From Fulvivirga marina (GTDB taxonomy: Bacteria > Bacteroidota > Bacteroidia > Cytophagales > Cyclobacteriaceae): a DNA stretch of 64,000 nt. Below are positions 20,801-32,400 of this stretch, one piece after another. The stretch's first letter is position 1; each line of letters begins with the position of its first letter. The notes under the pieces were generated by a model. That model was given only the letters and a program-made list of their open reading frames with translations, did not search any database and was not told the origin of the DNA. The position numbers and the translations under genes are program-made. The stretch covers positions 62,001 to 126,000 of the forward strand of contig NZ_JAEUGD010000067.1 in NCBI RefSeq assembly GCF_016775155.1, written 5' to 3'.

Positions 20801-21696
20801 AATAAAGCCTCTTCAGGATCAACTTTAAAAAAGTCAGGGTCAAATCGATCTATATCGTTGATCATGGCCGCCCATTTAGAAACCGTCTTGCCAGGTGCAG
20901 CTGCTTCTTCGTAGTACTCTTCCCAGTTCCACCTTGACTTTGAAATTTCTCTGATGCTGTTCTTCTTATTAATCAGGTTATCCCAAAATGTCTCAGTATC
21001 CGGTGCATCAGGAAAATTACAACTGATACCCACAATGGCTACATCACCCGTTTGACGCTGAGGCCCGGCCGTACTCTTTGTTACTGATGCGTGTTTTTCT
21101 GCTCCATTGGTTCCATTTCCGTTATGCGGGTGAATGGTGTCATAATAGAAGATCAGGTCATCAGTATGGTGTGTCAATAAAGTATCAACAATTTCATCTA
21201 CTGACCCGAAAGAGCGGTATGAGAGATCTATGTTATACTTCTGACGGATGTAACTTAACAGCTCCTGGTAAGACTCTCTCACCAGCCTTCTTCCACCTCT
21301 GGAAGTGCGGCTTGAAGTAATTTGTCGCCCTGATGTAGAACTACTATCCACATGCTTTACAACCTGTGGTTCTGGTTCTGGCTCTGGCTCAACAGGTGCT
21401 GCAGGTTCGTTCGCCTCATTGACGCTGGCTGCACTATCAGCATCCTCTCCATATATTTCTTCTTCAAGCAAATCTGCCAGCTCTTGAATATTGCTCACAT
21501 TTACGAATTTCGAAGGAGCTAAAGTAATGTTGTATTTCTTGGATATCTTGTTGATCAGCTCCATCGAAATAATGGAGTCAATACCGAAATCTTCGAAATT
21601 AGCGTTAACATCAAGTTTCCCTGCAGGAAGCCTCAGTGTAGTTTCGAAAATGTTTGTTATCTCTTGTAAGACACTTTGTGTTGTTGCTACCGTCAT
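17875..21696 (-). CDS. terminal PKS subunit: ACP - KS0 - ACP - thioesterase
   Basis: 1273 residues. ACP (Ser41), an acidic Pro/Glu linker, a small helical region (140-185), KS (215-660), KS-to-ACP linker, ACP with an NSIG site (Ser913) and a type I thioesterase (about 990-1258: Ser1075 in GFSNGG, Asp1102, His1235). The C-terminus is a Lys-rich tail. The KS keeps Cys391 but both catalytic histidines are changed: the HGTGT position is Asp526 in VDGYAT, and the GHLE position is Asn566 in IGNLE. It should not extend a chain and may only pass it on. The start codon overlaps the aminotransferase stop by four bases. The subunit supplies the ACP missing from the end of the upstream KS-DH subunit and probably releases the finished chain. 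Confidence 0.93.
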   Translation of the reverse strand: MTVATTQSVLQEITNIFETTLRLPAGKLDVNANFEDFGIDSIISMELINKISKKYNITLAPSKFVNVSNIQELADLLEEEIYGEDADSAASVNEANEPAAPVEPEPEPEPQVVKHVDSSSTSGRQITSSRTSRGGRRLVRESYQELLSYIRQKYNIDLSYRSFGSVDEIVDTLLTHHTDDLIFYYDTIHPHNGNGTNGAEKHASVTKSTAGPQRQTGDVAIVGISCNFPDAPDTETFWDNLINKKNSIREISKSRWNWEEYYEEAAAPGKTVSKWAAMINDIDRFDPDFFKVDPEEALLIDPQERLLLQEVYKAFQDAGIAPQNLAGSDTGVYVAYEYSEYENYLRKNIDKIPVGKYGPVFTSSSPTYYLANRLSFLFDFYGPSESVNVNCAGSAVAINRAYYSLANQESNVAVVGGVSLNLFADDYISLSQYGMLSPTGTCGVFDDNADGYTRGEGVAAVVLKRLEDAERDNDRIYGVIKASHQSNRGNARFLSEVKHEAITSAITNCYKKALINPQSINYIEVDGYATKWGDSFEYEGVKNVFKGIKAKEKNCALGSVKGNIGNLEAVSGLASFIKLALSLHHRKFPMTISGEKINTFMDIDSPSHPLYIANKELAFDELRRENGAPIRAGLNSFADSGVNLHIVLEEYRNQNDASNDETVASPQLFVLSAKDGQRLDDYIDAYIEYLSASGAEVPFANMIYTLQVGRDAMDERLAIVASSQSELLEKLKMVKDSGKETSLEKKGVFSGNINLTKENRIVNILTKDMINTMVGQSLQAAQWQQLAQLWISGLPVDWKVIWENRKAQPVSLPSYPFAKDKYWIEIDGGAAKPVMAKQPVAETKKETAKANGTPVIEAEWFFYTTDEDTKENTSMKPAEKVELFLKHEIALQLQKPMTEIADDINFLDLGMNSIGLITMIAQINDLLEINISPAILFNYSEVKTLSEYLGENYSDKIKKVSVTKDKAQAGQSNGRAKKGNTEEGEEALSKRILVPMQAKGKKRAVFAVPGADGNVITLQHLISALGTSQPFYGLETVGIIGKVASLDSVEAIAKANIEAIKEVQPKGPYRLLGFSNGGTIAYEMARILLEQKEKVESLILVDCMSPLLPSGHMIDDLVEGIKSIFINSSGHNVHLDAEQLKQVPEDQIVDYIYDNIKDLGFNFPKEQLAASIYTTIANDKFCRDYKPAKLSGEVDVLLFKASEGYIDAYKSASEDYGWNELLSKPVNIFPIEANHFSVIDKDNSKKIAEKVNTFFDKSRPKKASTKKKRASKA

Positions 21697-23453
21697 ATCG
21701 TGATTCCTTTCTCCTGGAAGTTTTTCAAATCAGAGACAATCAAATTTCTTAGTTTTTCCATTTGATCATCTTTCTTAGGTTCTTGTACAGGTTTATTTTT
21801 GATTTCTGCACGAGCTGGTATTTCAGCTTGTACTTCTTCTTCAGCCTCTTCTTCGTCCGACTCGTAGAAGAAGCTTTCTTTCAGTAAAGTCTCCACACTT
21901 TTCTTCACTGCCTTCACTATGGTCTTGATGTCTTTATCACTATGTGCCGTAGTCAAAAAGCAGTTACCTGAAGGGCTGGTCTCTACACCATTCATCCTCA
22001 TTAAAACCATTAGTAGTTCTTTCACTACACCATTAGGATCATCAAGGAACTTGAACCTGAATAATGAACTGAAATACTCAATAACTATAGGTACTCTTTT
22101 TACTTTGAAGAACGAGTTGAGTTCCTCGCACATGAGCCTGGTTTTTTCATTCAGAGCTTGTAAAAAGCATGCATCCGGCTCACATGTTTCATTCCCTTCC
22201 GCGGAGCATCTGTTTTTGATCTCTGTAAGTATGGCAAGTGTAGCAGCCAGCTTGATTGGGTTTCTGGTATGTGTACCAGCCATCAATGCTTTTTTAACAC
22301 TCGGCATGGAGTTATCGTCATAGCCAAATACACCTCCATCTACAAAATTCATATATTTTCCTGGTCCTGCGATCATACCTGATGGCATTCCTCCTGCTGG
22401 TATTTTACCATAGGTGGCGAGGTCTCCCTTGATTTTCCATAGGCCTTGCACACCATTACAGCAAGCCCTGAAGCCGGTGATCATTTCATCCATGATCAGA
22501 AGGATATTATTTTCCAGGGTCAGTTTGCGTACCTCTTTCAAAAATTCTATAGGTTGGTTAGCCGGGTTTCTTGATTGGACCGGCTCTACCAAAACACCAG
22601 CAATTTCGTCTGCCCTCTCTTCAATAACATTGAGATGGTCCATGTTTCCATAATCAAGTACAATGAGTTCATCAGCAAACTCCTGCAGCATACCAAGTCC
22701 CATAGCGATGCTGTTGCCAAACTGGTCTTTGGCTGCAAGTACAGCATCTGATAAGCCATGAAAGGCTCCCTCAAAAATTACTATTTTCTTCTTTTGAGTA
22801 GCTGCACGGGCAATTCTTACAGCCCACATAACAGCTTCAGTGCCTGACTGGGTAAGCAGCACACGCTCGTGACCAGTGAGCTCACTAAAGAGCTTGGTCA
22901 CCTGAGGTAACTCCTCTGTATAACCTACCAACGGATACCCTCTTTCCAGACGGCTCACTATGGCTTCTTTAATGAATGCAGGCTGGTGTCCAAAAAGATT
23001 AACCCCATTGTCGCTGGCTATGTCAACGTATTTATTTCCATCAATATCATAAAGGTATGCACCATCACCTTTATCATAAGTAAGGTGAAATTGTAGTGGC
23101 TTTAAAGCTTTTTTCAATCCACCAGTCTTTCTCTGGTCTACAAGATGAGACTGATGTTTTGAAGCACTCTCTTTGGATTTCGGGGCAATTTTGGCAAGTT
23201 CCTGAGCTAGTTTATTAATGAATTCCTTGTGGCTTTCCTCCAGCTGCAACTCGGTCATTGCCTTGAATGTATTACCCTTTTTATCTGAGGAACCGTTTCC
23301 AACTTTTTCTGCGCCATTTGACAAGTGCATTTTCAGTTTGGAAACCATGTAATTCTTCTCATTTTCAGGTAATTCTTCAAAGAGTTTTAAAGCTTCCTTC
23401 TTCTCAATCTTCTTTGAAACAATTTTTTCTAGTATGTCATCAATTGCTGTCAT
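21693..23453 (-). CDS. PKS-associated class III (GSAM-like) aminotransferase
   Basis: 586 residues. A charged helical N-terminal extension (1-60) precedes the aminotransferase fold (about 115-520): GTEAV at 204-208, AFHG, the cofactor Asp322 in MDEMITGF and the PLP lysine Lys350 in TYGKIPAGG. An acidic linker and a short helical C-terminal end follow. It starts 4 bp after the upstream PKS stop and overlaps the next PKS gene by ATGA, so it is translated with them. In mycosubtilin-type systems related domains convert a beta-keto thioester to a beta-amine. Here the split module around it has a KS and an inactive DH but no KR, which would leave exactly such a keto group. The terminal extensions may be docking elements. 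Confidence 0.9.
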   Translation of the reverse strand: MTAIDDILEKIVSKKIEKKEALKLFEELPENEKNYMVSKLKMHLSNGAEKVGNGSSDKKGNTFKAMTELQLEESHKEFINKLAQELAKIAPKSKESASKHQSHLVDQRKTGGLKKALKPLQFHLTYDKGDGAYLYDIDGNKYVDIASDNGVNLFGHQPAFIKEAIVSRLERGYPLVGYTEELPQVTKLFSELTGHERVLLTQSGTEAVMWAVRIARAATQKKKIVIFEGAFHGLSDAVLAAKDQFGNSIAMGLGMLQEFADELIVLDYGNMDHLNVIEERADEIAGVLVEPVQSRNPANQPIEFLKEVRKLTLENNILLIMDEMITGFRACCNGVQGLWKIKGDLATYGKIPAGGMPSGMIAGPGKYMNFVDGGVFGYDDNSMPSVKKALMAGTHTRNPIKLAATLAILTEIKNRCSAEGNETCEPDACFLQALNEKTRLMCEELNSFFKVKRVPIVIEYFSSLFRFKFLDDPNGVVKELLMVLMRMNGVETSPSGNCFLTTAHSDKDIKTIVKAVKKSVETLLKESFFYESDEEEAEEEVQAEIPARAEIKNKPVQEPKKDDQMEKLRNLIVSDLKNFQEKGITI

Positions 23454-23457
23454 GGCT

Positions 23458-26400
23458 TTAGTATAGATCTTTTAATAATTTATCGAAACTGATCTCGGAG
23501 TCTTCTGATTCAGCATATTCTTTTCCGTTGGGATCCTGATCATGCATTACGTTAAGCAGCATTTCAAAATCTTTTGATGTGTCTATTACAGCACGGTTTA
23601 GGGCATTATCAAATGCCAGGGACTTTATTTTTATACATACCTTGCCCGTTTCATCGGTCAGGTCAATATCAACTTTCAGTATCCTGTCTCCTGGTTTACT
23701 TCCTTTGGAGTATCTCACCCATGCGTACATTTCTTTCTGGCAAGGGTCAATTAACCTCAGTGCCCCGACCTCAAATGGCAAAACAGGCTGGTCAGACTGC
23801 GGGCTAATACCAGTCAATAAACTGGTGGCTAATTGCAGAGCACTCTCCATCATACTTGGGTGAAGCCCAAAATCTTCATGGTTGCTTTCAACAGCCTCAG
23901 GTAGAATCAAGCGAGCGAGTATCTGACCATCTCCCTGATAAAGCTCACTGATACTTTTAAGCGTAGGGCCATAGTTCATGCCCATTTGCTCTAAGCTTTG
24001 GTAGAGCATTTCATGATCTTTTGGTTCCGCATCAAAGTGAGTTTTAAGATGCTCAATGTCAAGTTGAACTGGAGCCGGCCCATTGCTATAAGCAACTCGT
24101 CCACGACAGTGGATAATCTCTTCTTCTCCTTCCATGCTGTAAATCTCATAGTCAATTTCCTCATTATCATTTTCGAAAAGAGCAATATTGACTTTCTTAC
24201 TCTCAGGAATTTCGAGCAGTTGCCCCCATGAAGTACTGTACAGTTCCAGACCTGTATTGTCTGTATCTGGCAATGCCTTTTCTACCGCAACACGTGCCAT
24301 TTCCAGATAGGCAGTAAGTGGCATTACATTTTGATCCTGAAGTTTATAATCAGAAACGAAAAACTCTTTATCACTGAAGTTTGACGTGTAACTCTGCTGA
24401 CTCAAAACTGATGAGTTATAGTGCAACATCGGGTGAAGCTTCTCAAATTCTCCCAACGTAGGCTTTTCGCTATTCTCTATGTTAAACCAGTATCTCTCAC
24501 GAGCAAAAGGATAAGTAGGCAAGCTCATACGTCTTGGCTTTCCATCCTTATACAGTTGATACCAGTCGACTTCAATACCCTTTACCCATGCTTCAGCCAG
24601 TTTTGAATAATCTTTATCTGTGAAGCATTGACTTACAAGTGCCTCTGCCGAGTCATGGTTTGCATCTGCTTCAACAAACTCAGAGCCGCTTCTTTGAGTA
24701 ATACGCCCGAAGTAAACATCTTCTATCTTTTCCTCCTCATTGAGGTAGCTACTCAGTTTTTCTTTCAACTCATCACGAGAGTTCACCACCAGGCCTAAAC
24801 GCTCTACCATCTCATCTCTACCCACCTGAAGGGTAAATGCCAGGTCTGTCAGGTTATCATCGTACTTTTCAACATGTTCTAATAGCAATTCAGCATATGC
24901 TTTAAGCCGATCTTCATTTTTCGCTGAAAGAACAACTACATAAGGTCCTTCATATGTTGCGCGAGGTTGCTCTTCCTTAGGGATATATTCTTCCAGAACT
25001 ACGTGCGCATTAGCACCACCGAAACCAAAGGAGCTGACCCCGGCCCTTCTCGGAATAGCGTTACCCTGATCATCAATAAACGGCTCCCAATCTTTGGTTT
25101 TGTCTACAATGTAAAGCGGGCTATCCTTCAGGTTAATATATGGGTTAAGCTCTTTAAAGTGTAAGGATGCAGGTATCTTTTTATGCTTTAGGGATAGCAA
25201 TACCTTAAGCATACCGGCAACCCCTGCTGCTGTCTCCAGGTGACCAATATTGGTTTTCACCGTAGTGAGTCCACAATGTGGTTTATCTCCGGGAACTTTA
25301 TTGCTCCTTTTGTAGAGTTCGGAGAATGTTTTATTCAAGGCCTGAATCTCTATAGGGTCTCCAAGACTAGTACCTGTACCGTGACATTCGATAAATCCTA
25401 TCGTTGAAGGATCAACCTGTCCTTTTGTATAGGCCTCCACCAACAAGTCTGTTTGAGCTACAGGGTTAGGTGCTGTAAGCATAGTTACGCGACCTCCATG
25501 GTTTTCTGTAGTCGCCTTAATCACGGCGTAGATATGGTCATTATCAGCTTCTGCTTTGTCTAGTGGCTTCAGGAAGATAGCTCCTGACCCCTCTCCTCTT
25601 ACATACCCGTTGGCACTCTTATCAAACGACTTACATTTACCGTCGCCACTTAGCATACCTGCCATACCAAAGGATATGTAAGCCGCAGGTGTAAGCATCA
25701 ACTGTACTCCACCCACAATGGCCATATCGCTACTACCGGTATGGATCGATTCTATTGCTCGATGTACAGCTATCAGGGAACTGGAACATGCAGTATCCAG
25801 CGGTGCACTTGGTCCTCTGAGGTTGAGCAAGAACGAAACCCTGTTAACCAATACAGAATGTGAGTTTCCTGAAGCAGTGTATCCATCAAGAGGAATATGT
25901 TTATCGACCAATGAATCGGCATAATCGCGAGTGGCTACTCCAACAAATAATCCTGTTTTAGTACCTGAGAGATCAGAAACTTTGTGGCCTGAATCTTCTA
26001 TGGCTTTCCATACGGTTTCCAGGAATATCCTTTGCTGTGGATCCATCATTTCAGCCTCTCTCGGAGAAATTCCGAAGAATAGCGGGTCAAACTTATCCAC
26101 GTCTTTCATGAAACCTCCCCACTTGGAGTTGGTCTTGTTTTTCTCTTTAAAAGGGTCTCCGTCATAATCCTCCCAATTCCAACGATCTCGTGGAATTACG
26201 GTGATCAGGTTCCTTTCGTTCTCGAGGTTATCCCAGAACTCTTCAAGATCCTTGGATTCAGGCATAACGCCACTCATACCTACGATGGCGATCGGCTGAT
26301 CTATAAACCTGCTCTCAGTAGACAATCCCTTACCTGCAGGTTGGGCTACACCTTGATCATCAAAAGCACGGGCATCAAACCCTTTGTTAATGCTAAATGA

Positions 26401-29400
26401 AACTCTGTCATCATCTGAAGACTGATTGTTCGCAGGTGTGGTTTGAGGTGCCGCTGCCCCGGCATTTGAAGAGGCAGAAGCTCCTGCAACATTGTGAACA
26501 CTCAACACTTCAGCTTTGTGCTCTCTGGAAATAAATCCGGCAATTTCTTTAATTGAAGGGTATTCGAAAAAGAGTACTGGTGTTACATCCAGCTTATATT
26601 TTTCGTTAATCCTGTTGGCATAAGTGGTAAGGCCTATTGAATCAAATCCAAGGTCCAGTAATATTTTATCAAGTTCAATATCTTCAGCATCCACTTTCAA
26701 AAGCTCCATAACAAGTTCTGACAGGGCATCCTGAACCAAGTTGAACACTTCTTTGTCTGACTGTTGATCCCCGGAAGCTTCTCCAGCAGTATCTGCAGTA
26801 TCATCGGCCTGTACCGGCTCCGGCTCTTCCACTTCTTTGATACCCCAGGTTCTCTCTATCTTCTCCTGTACACCTTCCAGCACCACAAACTGGTTCTTGC
26901 CAGCATGAAGCCCTTTTTCAAAGGCTTCCAAACCAGTCTCAATACTTAGTGGTTTGATTCCCAGGTTCTTCTTAAAGAATATTTCTGTTTGTTCATCTAG
27001 CTGCATTCCTCCGTCGGCCCATAAAGACCAGTTCAAACTGAAGGTCACCCCTGAACGTTCTCCCTGCTCAAAGAGAAACTCTCGTTTTGCAGCAAAGGAA
27101 TCCATAAAGTGGTTAGCAAATGAGTAGTCGCACTGACCGGCATTACCACCCACTGCAGCCAAAGATGAAAACGTAACGAAGAAGTCAATGTCTTCGCCTT
27201 TAGTAGCTTCATCCAAGTGACGTGTACCAAACACTTTTGGAGCAAAAACAGCCTCCATTTCTTCACGTGTCTTGTTCCTCACGTATGAGTCTCTAAGCAC
27301 ACCTGCACTATGTATGATACCATTAACGGCTCCGAATTTAGCCTTGGTTTCTTTAATAAGACGTTCAACATCTTTATAACTGGAAACATCAGCAGACATA
27401 TAAACTACTTCTGCACCAGCCTTGGTAAGCTCATCCAGTTCAGCCTTACGCTCATCAGACAACTTGGATCGACCGGTAAGCACCAAGCGGGCTTTACATT
27501 CATCAGCCAGATAGCGGGCAAAAATAAGACCTAAGCCGCCGGCTCCACCGGTAATGATATATACTCCTTTTTCCTTTAATCCCAGACCATGAGCAGGCGC
27601 TGAACTTTCAGCTTCATGCAAAGCAAATTCTTTTACTTTTCTCACATAGCGTTTGCCCTCTTCGTAGCGAACGGTCATAGCTTTCTTGGCAGAAGGATCG
27701 AACTCAGCTAAAATCACATCCAGTATCTTGTCATAGGATACTTTGGATTGTTGGATCTCCAGGATCTTACACTGCATTTTAGACTGCTCAAGTTGCAAGG
27801 TTTTAGCAAACCCGTTGATAGCCTCATGATGTGGCTGTGTGGTATCCGGGTGACCAAGGTACACATATTGCAACTGGACCTTATCCATTTTTTGCGCTAT
27901 CAGGGTTTGGCAAAGTGTAAGGAATGCATAAACACCCTTATCCAACGCGCTACCCAAAAAGTCTATGCTGTATTCGGTTTCCTTAACGGATGTATCAACC
28001 GGCCATGCAAAGCATATTTTTCCAATAGATTCTTTATTGAGCGATTCAAAAAGCTGCCTGAAATCATCTGGATTTTGCGGGTTGACTGTATAGACCTGGT
28101 CTCCAGAGTCTGCATATGCATCTCCGGGCTGTACCAGTATAATTTCTCCTGTGTCTTTAAAGCGTTTTTTATACGCCTTGCGAAGCTTGTCATCAGCTCC
28201 AAAAAGTAATACTGCTCCGAGTTTATCGGCCTGTACTTCCTCCAGCTCGAGTGGGGTTTCCTCCCACTCGTGTCCATAGTAGAGTTTTGCATATTCTTCG
28301 TCGTCACCTTTTTGATCAGGCTTCTCATGAACACTAACCAACGGCACCCCTATAGATTCTTTGATCCTGGTAAGAATCATTCCATCTTCATCCACAATGA
28401 ACACATTGACTTTGGATACTTTAGAGTTGGGCTCGTTAACTTTTCTTACATAGCTGTAACATTTAGGCTTGAGCGGTTGTAATACTTCTACTTCATTTAT
28501 AGAGTATGGCACGAACATCTCTCCGGTTTGTGCTCCCAGCTGTGCTGCCATACCTGCCTGGAATGAACCATCAACTAATGATGGGTGCAGCAGGTAATCA
28601 TTAAAGTCACTGTTTCGGGATTCGGGTATTTGCAGTTCGCCAAGTATTTCGTCATTATCTTTGAAAATATCCTGAAGTACCTGAAAGCTAGGCCCCAGAT
28701 CAAGTCCCAGTGACTTAAATAGTGGATAGGCCTCTTTTCCGTCAGTAACTTTTTCGAACCTAGCCTTGATTTCATCAAATCCCTCAATGTATTCCGGCTC
28801 GGCCTCTATCTCCTTGTTTGTAGCATATATAAGTTTCCCCTGTGAGTAGACCTGCTTCCCGTTAGCTTCTTCACTGAATACTTCAAACTGAATGGATTCG
28901 CCACTTGGTTTAAGCTCAATAAATACATCTTTAGGGACTGAGTTGACCACGGTAAGCGGGCTCAGCCAGAGGATGTTTTTAATTTTTTGTACTTTCCTGC
29001 CTGCTGCAAGCTCTCCTGCCTTTCTGGCAAAATCAAGATATGCAACACCTGGCAAAGTTGGAATCTCTGATACGAGGTGATCGTAGATAAAGAAATCTTC
29101 GTCGTGGAAAGTTTTCTTAAAGATCTGTCTTTCAAAAGTTGATACGTTGGAATCGATCAACGGATGAAGTGCTGCTGTTGACTGTAGGGCAAGGTTTGGT
29201 GACTCTGAGGTGTCTGAGATCCAATGACGCTTATCTGCAAACGGATAGGTTGGTAATGAAACCTTTATTCCTGATTCCAGAGCTTGTATCCCTTGCCAGT
29301 CTGCCAGCAGGCCGTCATTCCAGAGTTGCGCCAGTTTGCGCATGTCGCCACTCTGTGAAAGCATTTTAATAAACTCTTCTTTCTCTTTTCTGCTCAATAA

Positions 29401-32400
29401 ACGTGTGATCCCTTCGCTATTTTTCGCCTCACCAGTTATCATGCTATCATCCTTCCTGCCATCAATGAACAGGGTGAGTTTTTGGATCAGCTCTTCCTTA
29501 GTTTTAGCTATAATAACCAGACGATGGTCGAAGGATTTTCTACCTACACGAAGTGTATGAGCAATATCTCCAAGGTTAAGTGGTGCTTCACTAGCGATGT
29601 CCTTCTCCAGGAATTCACGCAGGCGAAGTGCCACCTGCTTAAGCTGACCTTCATTTCTTGCGGAAAGCGGTATAATCTGATCTTTCGGTCTGGCAGGAGA
29701 ATCTTTGGGTTGTGAAACAGGGGCTTTATACTCTTCTATAATAACATGTGCATTGGCCCCACCTGCACCAAAGGAACTGATACCTGCTCGAAGTGGGTAT
29801 TCAATACCATCAATTACCTTAGGCTTCCATTCTTCCACACCTTGCTCTACATAAAACGGTGAGTTATCAAAATCGATAAAAGGATTTAACTCTACTGAAT
29901 GTAGCGATGGAACCAGTTTTCGGTGCTTCATCTGTAAGAGCACCTTATGGAGTCCCACAATACCTGCTGCTGCCTCAAGGTGTCCTATATTGGTTTTTAC
30001 CGAACCAATAGAACAGCCCTGTTTGTCGACATTATAATCTTGAAAAGCAGTGGTAAGACCTGATATTTCGATCGGGTCACCTAGTTCAGTTCCCGTTCCG
30101 TGAGCTTCTATATAACCAATGGTCCGGGCATCAACTTTTCCATTTTCAAGGGCCGTACTAACTACCTGTGCCTGAGATTTAGGGCTAGGCACCATAAAGC
30201 CACTGGTCTTTCCGCCATGATTGATGGCAATACCTTTGATGACTCCATAAATATGGTCTCCGTCTTTTTCTGCCTGATCCAATGGCTTAATAAGAACAGC
30301 TCCCACACCTTCTCCGGCCACATAGCCATTAGCGCCTTTTCCAAATGTACGACATACACCATCGGCCGAGAGAGCCCCACCACTTTTGTTGATATCTATT
30401 TTACTTTGGTGTACATCAAGGTTAACACCACCTACGATAGCGCTGGAACATTCTCCTTTATAGATTGCCTCACAAGCGAGGTATAATGCACTTAGGCTTG
30501 ATGAACAGGCCGTATCTATAGGTAAACTGGGGCCTGAAAGGTTAAAAGCATATGATACCCTATTAGCAATACCCCATAAATGTGAGCTGGGGCTTGCAAA
30601 GTTACCCTTAAGTTTCTCTTCCGTACCTAATACCTGATAGAGGGTCCATACTGCTCCTACGTAAACACCAATGTTTCTGGGAGCATTGTCTTCTGTTAAT
30701 GTTTCAGGGTAGTACCCCGCATCTTCAAGCGCTTCCCAAGCCACTTCAAGGAAGAGTCTTTCCTGAGGATCAAGGTATTCAGCTTCGCGTGGCGAAATGT
30801 TGAAGAACAGTGAATCAAATTTATCTATGCCATCAATAAAGCCACCACGATACTTCTCTGAGAATTTATTGCGCAGACGCTGTTCGAAACGAGCATCCGG
30901 AATATCTTCGATACAGTCTTTTCCCTGAATCAGATTTTCCCAGAATTCGTCCATGTTTTTGGCCTTAGGGTAGCGGCCGGCAATTCCTACAATGGCAATG
31001 TCCCCTGTTGTGCGAGGCCTGTTGCCTTGTGAGTCTTGATTCGATCCTGTTTCCATAACCTTGGTATGCTGACCCGTAGCTTCAACTTGTTTTTCAGTAT
31101 TTGCCTGAGCTGGAGAAACTGAAGCTGTTTCAGATGTTTTTGTGATTACCTCACCTGAGGTATTGTGATATAGTTTGAGTTTAAAATTGACATGGATGTT
31201 TCCAAAGTTATCAGCCTGATCTCCTATTGGTAGCACTTCAGGAATGTTAACCATATTACTAAATGCCTGTATCAATCTGTCTTTTATTTCATCTGCTTCT
31301 TTCTGCTTTAAACCAACAGGAATAGCCAGACGTACAAGATTATTGATTGTGGTACCTTTCTGCATGCCTACGTTATGGGCACCTCCACGAATACCTGTAT
31401 TAAGGTATAACCATGAAATAAATGATGATACAGGATGCTCAAATGATTTGAATTGAGGGATTTGTTTAATGTCAATCAATATGCAGTGGCCTACTGCCGG
31501 CTGTACTACCGGAATGCCATTTTGCTTTAAGGCACCCCAAATTGACCTCACCATCTGAACCCTGTTTTGAACGCGGGTTTCAATCTTATTTTTATTGCGG
31601 AAAGAAAGTGCCACAACTTTTTTATCAATGACATCAAGCCCAATGCCTTCATCCTGTATGAGCGCCTGAACCCTGTTAAAGAGATCAGTATCATTAGTGG
31701 CAATCAGACCTCCTTTGTTCACACAGAAATCCTTTGCTAAACTAGTAATCATGGCATCGGCATACGAGGCCATTTCACGAACTACATCCCATACATTTTT
31801 ACCTGCATATTCTTTTTCATGCTCTATAATGAACAGTGCATTCTCCACGATTCTGGTACTATCAAATACAAGCGGAATAGCATGCTCTGACAATAATGCC
31901 TTGACTTGCTTTATATGATCAATGGACACTGGTGCTCCGCCCGCTGCATTGTCATCAGTCTCAATGAGTACGAAAGCTATTGACTTCGGGTCTTCCTCCA
32001 CCTGTTTTTTAAGCGCATCCCAGTTGAGATTCCCTTTATAAAGTGCTTCTGAATTAAGATTAAAAACTTCCGAGTGTGGTAGCTCTTTAGGTGTAAAGCC
32101 ATTTTCAATCTGATGAAAGATAGTAGTTGGGAAAAGTATATTTTGTAGTACTACACCTTTTTTCTCCCAAGCCTTACAGAAGGCATGTTCTGCCGTACGG
32201 CCTGCCGTGGTCAATGCAAAATGAGAAAAAGGGAATACACTCTTCAGAGTCTCTTCAATACTTATGGGCTGCTGAAGTTGTGTGTAAAGATAGCTTAGCT
32301 GATTTTGGATAGCAGGAAGCTCCAGTTGCGCCCATGAATCGGTCTTAAGATCGAATTCAACCTGTTTGTCAGGAATATTCAAAGGGTTAAACCCATAATC

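Noticed and set aside
21693-23453. Glutamate-1-semialdehyde aminomutase of haem synthesis
   Set aside because: The long N- and C-terminal extensions and the tight coupling to PKS genes on both sides argue for a PKS-associated aminotransferase.
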